From CBDDFV01 sp965227335 (GTDB lineage Bacteria > Planctomycetota > Phycisphaerae > Phycisphaerales > SM1A02): DNA of 64,000 nucleotides. The stretch covers positions 310,001 to 374,000 of the forward strand of contig CBDDFV010000009.1 of NCBI GenBank assembly GCA_965227335.1, written 5' to 3'. Position numbers and translations under genes: made by a program. Position 1 is the first letter of the stretch. Every line of letters starts with the position of its first letter. Of this stretch, positions 58,052-64,000 are shown piece after piece. The notes under the pieces were generated by a model. That model was not told the DNA's origin and did not search any database. It was given only the letters and a program-made list of their open reading frames with translations.

Positions 58052-59242
58052 ATGTCTCTCGCCCGCGTGCTGACGTTGGCGGGCGCTGCGGCAGGTTGTG
58101 TGTTGTTCGTCTTTGTGTCCCTGCAGATCGCCGCACGCCCGGAAGTGATCGATCCGCCCGCGCCGCCGGATGTCGACCAGTTCGACGCCGAGGTCGCGGC
58201 GTTGATCGAGCGCGCTCACGCGTCGGTTCTCAACTCGCCCCGCAACGCCGCCGCGTGGCGTAAACTGGGTCTCGTCTACGAGGGGGCGGAAGTCTTCCGG
58301 CACGCGGCGACGTGCTATCAGCAGGCGGCGGCGCTGGATGATGACGACCCCGCCGCGTGGCTGCGTCTGGCCATGATGCGGGGGGCCCTCGGGCAGGTGG
58401 ATCGCGCGATCCCCGCGATGGAGCGGGCCGTCCGGCTCGATCCGAGCGTCGCGCCCGCGTGGCATCATCTTGGTCTGTGGCGGCTCGACCAGGGCCGGAT
58501 CGACGCCGCCGAGGCCGCGTTCCGATCAGCCATCGACGCCGATCCCCGCGATCCCGGCGGCCTCCTCGGGCTCGCCAAGGTGTGCCTGCACCGCAATCAG
58601 CCGGAGGCGGTCGTCGAGCTGCTCGAGCCCACGCTCCACGCCGGCGCGCCGCTGCCCTACGGTTGGCAGCTGCTCGGCGCCGCGTACCGCCGACTCGGAC
58701 GCGACGACGACGCCCGGGCCGCGATGGCGCTCGCGGGGCGCGGCGAAGCGCACTGGGCGGATCCGACGCGGCATGAGGCGACCGCCTTCTCCCTCGGTTT
58801 CGGCGGCCGACTCACCGCGGCCCGCGAGATGGCCCAGCGCGGCGAACTCGAGGAAGCGATCCGAACGCTCGAATCCCTTCGTCGCCAGCAGCCCGACAAC
58901 GCCCTGCTCCAGAGCAACCTCGCGGCGGCGTATCGCGCCGTCGGACGCGCTGACGACGCCATCGAACTCATGACCGAACTCGTGAGAACGAACCCGTCGT
59001 TCTATCCGGCCCGCCTCTCGCTCGCGGCGGCGCTGATCACGGCGGGCGGCGACGCCGCGAGCGTCGAGGAACAACGCGTCCTTTACGAAGCGGCGGTGCG
59101 TCATCTCGAGGCCGCGGTCGAGTCCAACCCGTCCTACACCAGTGCTTGGACGCTCCTCGCCGACCTGCGACGCGAACTGGGCGACGCCGAGGGCGCGGCG
59201 TCAGCGCGGGCGACGGCCGAACGACTGAGGTCCGTGCAATGA
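58052..59242 (+). CDS. Membrane-anchored TPR protein
   Basis: A 396-residue protein with an N-terminal signal anchor (VLTLAGAAAGCVLFVFVSLQIA) and about seven TPR units, for example NAAAWRKLGLVYEGAEVFRHAATCYQQAAALDDDDPAAWLRLAMMRG, APAWHHLGLWRLDQGRIDAAEAAFRSAIDADPRDP and ALLQSNLAAAYRAVGRADDAIELMTELVRTNP. It probably acts in the periplasm as a binding scaffold. The stop overlaps the ATG of the FG-GAP/UnbV gene by 4 bases, so the two are made together; TPR plus CRTAC1-like pairs recur in this phylum. CATACT lies 9 nt upstream of the ATG. A GTG at 58034 is the alternative start. Confidence 0.85.
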   Translation: MSLARVLTLAGAAAGCVLFVFVSLQIAARPEVIDPPAPPDVDQFDAEVAALIERAHASVLNSPRNAAAWRKLGLVYEGAEVFRHAATCYQQAAALDDDDPAAWLRLAMMRGALGQVDRAIPAMERAVRLDPSVAPAWHHLGLWRLDQGRIDAAEAAFRSAIDADPRDPGGLLGLAKVCLHRNQPEAVVELLEPTLHAGAPLPYGWQLLGAAYRRLGRDDDARAAMALAGRGEAHWADPTRHEATAFSLGFGGRLTAAREMAQRGELEEAIRTLESLRRQQPDNALLQSNLAAAYRAVGRADDAIELMTELVRTNPSFYPARLSLAAALITAGGDAASVEEQRVLYEAAVRHLEAAVESNPSYTSAWTLLADLRRELGDAEGAASARATAERLRSVQ

Positions 59243-60963
59243 ATCTCCGCGGACGAATCCTGACTTGCATCGGCGCGTCGATCGGCGCGGCGACGGCGCT
59301 GGTCGCAATCGGGTGCGACCCGGCCGATCCCGCCCCGGTCGCCGCGACGCCCGGCTCGACGCCGCGCGACGCCGCGCCCTGGTTCGTCGACGTCGCCCCG
59401 GGCGCCGGGCTCGACTTCCGCCACGTGTCCGGCGATGCGGACACGTATTACTTCCCGGAGACCGTCTGCGGCGGCGGCGCGCTCTTCGACCTGGACAACG
59501 ACGGCGACCTTGATGCGTATCTCGTGCAGTCCGGACGAATCGTCGACGATCCCGCGGACCGGCCGCCGAACCAGCTCTTCCGCAATCGCGGCGACGGGAC
59601 GTTCGAGGACATCACGGCCGGCAGCGGGGCCGGTGATCGCGGCTACGGCATGAGCGTGACCGCGGGCGACTACGACAACGACGGCGACGTCGACCTCTAC
59701 GTCACCAACGTCGGTCCCAACGCGCTGCTCCGCAACAACGGCGACGGCACGTTCACCGACGTCGCCCGGGACGCCGGCGTCGACCATGACGGATGGGGGG
59801 CCGGCTGCGCATTCGTCGATTACGACGCGGACGGCGATGTCGACCTCTTCGTGACGAACTATATCTACTGGAGCGTCGGGTCCGAACGGGAGTGCTACGG
59901 CGCGGCCGGGGCCCAGGACTACTGCGCGCCGAATCACTACGAGGCGCCCGCCGTCGACGTGCTGTACCGCAACGAGGGCGACGGCCGTTTCACGGACGTC
60001 ACGGTTGCGGCAGGAATCGACCAGGCGTTCGGCAACGGGCTCGGCGTGATCTGCGGCGACTTCTCGGGCGACGGACGCGAAGACATCTTCGTCGCCAACG
60101 ACGGCATGTCGAACCAGTTGTGGATCAACGAAGGCGACGGCACGTTCGTCGACGAAGCGATGCTCCGCAGCTGCGCCCGGGACCTCGGCGGCCAGGCCAA
60201 GGCCGGGATGGGGGTGGCGTCCGAGGATCTCGACGACGACGGCGACTTCGACCTCCTCGTCGTCAATATCCAGACCGAGACCGACTCGTTCTACCGCAAC
60301 GCGGGCGACTATTTCCTCGACGACACAATGACGGTCGGCCTCGGCTCCGTAAGCCGCGGCTTCACACGCTTCGGGGTCGGGTTCGTCGACTTCGATCGCG
60401 ACGGGCGGCTCGACCTCTACCAGGCGAACGGCGGCGTTCGACGCATCAACTCGGACGCGGCCGATCCGTACGCGGAGCCGAACGTGCTGTTCCGCGGCCA
60501 GGCGGACGGCCGGTTCGTCGAGGTGACGCCGCGGGGCGGGACGACGGCGGTCGAGGTGCTGACCAGCCGGGCCGCCGTGTTCGGGGACGTCGACGGCGAC
60601 GGGGGCGTGGATATCCTCGTGGTCAATCGCGACGGGCCGGCGAATCTGCTCCGGAACGTGACGCCGCGTCCCGGGAACTGGATCATGGTGCGGGCGGTCG
60701 ACGAGCACGGGCGGGATGCGCTCGGGGCGGTCGTCGAGGTCGAGGCCGCCGGGCGAACGCAGCGCCGCGTGGTCCGGGCCGGCTGGAGCTACGCCGCGTC
60801 GAACGATCCGCGGGCCCACGTCGGCCTCGGCGAGGCGACGATCGTGGACCGGATCGCGGTCACGTGGCCGGACGGCGAACGGGAGATGTTCGGGTCGGCG
60901 TCCGTGAACGGCGTGGTCGAGGTCGTGCGGGGCTCGGGTGAATCGGGGAATTCCGACGCATGA
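59239..60963 (+). CDS. FG-GAP/VCBS + ASPIC-UnbV (CRTAC1-like) lipoprotein
   Basis: A 574-residue exported protein with lipobox VAIGC (Cys about residue 23). It holds a beta-propeller of FG-GAP/VCBS repeats, each with a calcium-type D-x-D-x-D loop: ALFDLDNDGDLDAYL, AGDYDNDGDVDLYVTNVG, FVDYDADGDVDLFVTNY, CGDFSGDGREDIFVAND, SEDLDDDGDFDLLVVN, FVDFDRDGRLDLYQANG. It closes with an ASPIC/UnbV domain (about 505-565: NWIMVRAVDEHGRDALGAVVEVEAAG...). Such proteins are surface or periplasmic and of unclear ligand. Coupled to the TPR gene. Confidence 0.9.
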   Translation: MNLRGRILTCIGASIGAATALVAIGCDPADPAPVAATPGSTPRDAAPWFVDVAPGAGLDFRHVSGDADTYYFPETVCGGGALFDLDNDGDLDAYLVQSGRIVDDPADRPPNQLFRNRGDGTFEDITAGSGAGDRGYGMSVTAGDYDNDGDVDLYVTNVGPNALLRNNGDGTFTDVARDAGVDHDGWGAGCAFVDYDADGDVDLFVTNYIYWSVGSERECYGAAGAQDYCAPNHYEAPAVDVLYRNEGDGRFTDVTVAAGIDQAFGNGLGVICGDFSGDGREDIFVANDGMSNQLWINEGDGTFVDEAMLRSCARDLGGQAKAGMGVASEDLDDDGDFDLLVVNIQTETDSFYRNAGDYFLDDTMTVGLGSVSRGFTRFGVGFVDFDRDGRLDLYQANGGVRRINSDAADPYAEPNVLFRGQADGRFVEVTPRGGTTAVEVLTSRAAVFGDVDGDGGVDILVVNRDGPANLLRNVTPRPGNWIMVRAVDEHGRDALGAVVEVEAAGRTQRRVVRAGWSYAASNDPRAHVGLGEATIVDRIAVTWPDGEREMFGSASVNGVVEVVRGSGESGNSDA

Positions 60964-61078
60964 CGCAACATTCGGGCGTTTGCCCCGTTCCACCGTCACG
61001 AGACCGAACGGTATGGTCGATGGTTGCGCCGTCGACACAATGAGGCCTCCATCGACTGAGAACGAGGAGAATCACGAC

Positions 61079-62302
61079 ATGGCACATCCGTTTCTGCCCC
61101 GGCTGACCACGGCCGTGCTCGCGGCCGGCGTCCTCTGCGGCGTCGCCCTGGCGCAGTCGACCAACGACGCGCCCCCGACGAAGACTGACGAGACCAGGCA
61201 GGCCGACAAGAAGACCGAAAAGGTCCGGGATGACGGCAAGGGATCGACGATCCGCAAGATCGACCCCAAGGACCTGCCGCCGGAGTTCTGGGAGAACCTG
61301 CCGCCGGAGTTGCGCGGCGTGGCCACGCCCCCGGAAGGTCAGGCCGACGAAGCGCCGCCTTCGCGTCGTCGACGGTCGTCCAGCACCGGCGCCCCCGCGA
61401 TCTCCATCGCGCCCGGTCCGGTCCACGACTTCGGCATCGTGGCGCCGGATGCGGACGTCACCGGTTCGGTCATGATGGTCAACACCGGCGACACCCCGGT
61501 CCGGGTGCTGAAGGCGCAGGCCTCCTGCAAGTGCACGGCGGTGCAGGACATCGTCGGCAAGACGATCGAGCCGGGCGAATCGGCGCCGCTCACCGCGGTG
61601 ATCGAGGGACGGGCGACGCCCGGGCCCCGCAGCTCGACCGTGCGCGTGCTGTTCGAGGGCTACCAGCAGCCGGTGGAAGTCACCTACAAGCTGGAAGTCG
61701 CGCTTCCGGTCCGCCCGCGTCCCGGCTACATCCGGGCGCAGCGGGACATGACGGGAACGGTGCGGGTCGAAGCGCTCGACGGCCGTGCGTTCTCGCTGCT
61801 TTCGGCCAACGGGCAGTCGGTGAAGTACGCGGACGGATTCGATCCCGACTTCGACGAGCCCCGCACCTCGTACGTGGTCGCCTATGACTTCACGCCGTAC
61901 GGCAATCAGCTGCCACGCTACTGGGTGCTCGAGAGCGATCATCCCGGCGCGCCGGCGATCGATCTGATGGTGCGTCACGTGTCGACGCAGCCGGCCCGGA
62001 GCGGACGCACCTGGCGGGTGAACGAGCGTGAGCTCATCGGCAACGTGAAGGCGGGGGCCTCGAAGGAATTCGAGATCGAGATCGACAAGTTCCCGCGTGA
62101 GGCGAAAGTGCTCCAGGTGCTCACCGAAGAAGGCCGCGTCAAGTTCGACGTGCTGGAGATGCAGCGGCTCGGGCCCAAGATGACCATTCGGATGAAGGCG
62201 ACGATTCCGGCGGATCTGAAGGGCCAGATCTACTCCCGCCTCCGTCTGATCACCTCCGACGCCGACGCCCGCATCTTCGTCTTCGGACGCGCCGTCGACT
62301 GA
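61079..62302 (+). CDS. Exported DUF1573 domain protein
   Basis: A 407-residue protein with signal peptide (LTTAVLAAGVLCGVALAQS), a charged low-complexity region (about 25-95), and a DUF1573 immunoglobulin-like domain (about 108-200) with VHDFGIVAPDADVTGSVMMVNTGDTPVRVLKAQASCKCTAV, whose CKC pair is the family's conserved cysteine site. The remaining 200 residues form further beta domains (YWVLESDHPGAPAIDLMV; MTIRMKATIPADLKGQIYSRLRLITSD). Likely periplasmic and possibly involved in carbohydrate or copper-related binding; function unproven. GAGGAG lies 10 nt before the ATG. Confidence 0.88.
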   Translation: MAHPFLPRLTTAVLAAGVLCGVALAQSTNDAPPTKTDETRQADKKTEKVRDDGKGSTIRKIDPKDLPPEFWENLPPELRGVATPPEGQADEAPPSRRRRSSSTGAPAISIAPGPVHDFGIVAPDADVTGSVMMVNTGDTPVRVLKAQASCKCTAVQDIVGKTIEPGESAPLTAVIEGRATPGPRSSTVRVLFEGYQQPVEVTYKLEVALPVRPRPGYIRAQRDMTGTVRVEALDGRAFSLLSANGQSVKYADGFDPDFDEPRTSYVVAYDFTPYGNQLPRYWVLESDHPGAPAIDLMVRHVSTQPARSGRTWRVNERELIGNVKAGASKEFEIEIDKFPREAKVLQVLTEEGRVKFDVLEMQRLGPKMTIRMKATIPADLKGQIYSRLRLITSDADARIFVFGRAVD

Positions 62303-62596
62303 ACCCCCGGATCCGGTCGCTCGCGACCGTCCGCGTGAGTCTTCTCGGCCGCCGTCGGCTTCGATCGCCTCCCAGGGGGCGGTCGGGGCCGGCGGCGGCG
62401 TTTGTTTTCGGGCGGACGGCCGGAAGGCGGGAGCGGCGGGGCCCCGGCCGGCGGCGGAAATCTCTTGCCGCACCTGACTTGCCTGCTACATTGGAGGCTC
62501 GTTCGGCGACGGCCGGACGGGGATGAAATACGGCGGTCAGGCCGGTCCGACGGGGCCAGGGGCCTGGCGGTCCGAGTGAGATGTGGAGGAAGAACG

Positions 62597-64000
<1,404 letters not shown>

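Overview
The window is high-GC bacterial chromosome, most likely from a planctomycete of the Phycisphaerae type. The indications are: C-terminal dockerin-like EF-hand repeats on secreted proteins (three loci); an ECF sigma factor translationally coupled to a membrane Ser/Thr kinase with TPR repeats; small membrane proteins ending in a CxxCGY...CPECG zinc ribbon (four genes); TPR plus FG-GAP/ASPIC-UnbV secreted proteins; DUF1573; and a Bacteroidetes/planctomycete-type PurF. lpxA, a GT39/ArnT-like transferase, an OmpH-like protein and dapF point to a Gram-negative envelope with lipid A and DAP peptidoglycan. I see no prophage, insertion sequence, transposase, integrase or CRISPR array, so this looks like chromosomal core with accessory pockets.

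Layout. 1-5.4 kb: tail of a dockerin-bearing secreted protein, purF, an unknown gene, then a minus-strand lpxA / MBL hydrolase / VOC unit. 5.4-8.8 kb: lipB, then four tandem unknown genes (6370-8727) that share a C-terminal beta pattern. 8.7-18.2 kb: a long minus-strand block with truncated haemoglobin, zinc-ribbon protein, OmpH-like protein, lepA, three paralogous zinc-ribbon membrane proteins, a zincless Fpg, a lipoprotein, rimO and nadD. 18.3 kb: tRNA-Glu. 18.5-25 kb: membrane protein, aroB and GT39 chained by start/stop overlaps, then a ParA ATPase fused to a CBM48-like domain with a coupled partner. 25-32.7 kb: DUF3052, dipeptidase, DUF2752, two lipoproteins, two GT4 glycosyltransferases, an amidohydrolase and a flavin reductase. 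33 kb: mraZ without rsmH, followed by a gene-poor 0.9 kb with hairpins and a dockerin remnant. 34-39.7 kb: dockerin protein, kinase and ECF sigma pair, csrA, NifU-type scaffold. 39.8-46 kb: lipoprotein, M48 protease, dapF, M20 peptidase, NHL protein. 46-51.4 kb: arginine catabolism genes in the order astC-astA-astD-ureohydrolase. 51.5-64 kb: DUF4097-like lipoprotein, Ppx/GppA phosphatase, large zinc metalloprotease, zinc-ribbon membrane protein, TPR + CRTAC1-like pair, DUF1573 protein, and a second CRTAC1-like gene cut by the window end.

How the genes fit together. The clearest functional set is the arginine succinyltransferase cluster. In enterobacteria the order is astCADBE; here an agmatinase/arginase-family enzyme sits where AstB would be, which suggests a urea-releasing variant of the pathway. 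Many genes are joined by 1-4 base start/stop overlaps. Several first genes have a TANNNT box 6-8 nt before the start codon, which suggests leaderless transcripts; other genes carry clear GGAGG-type ribosome sites. All functions are assigned from motifs and family knowledge by eye; no database search was run.
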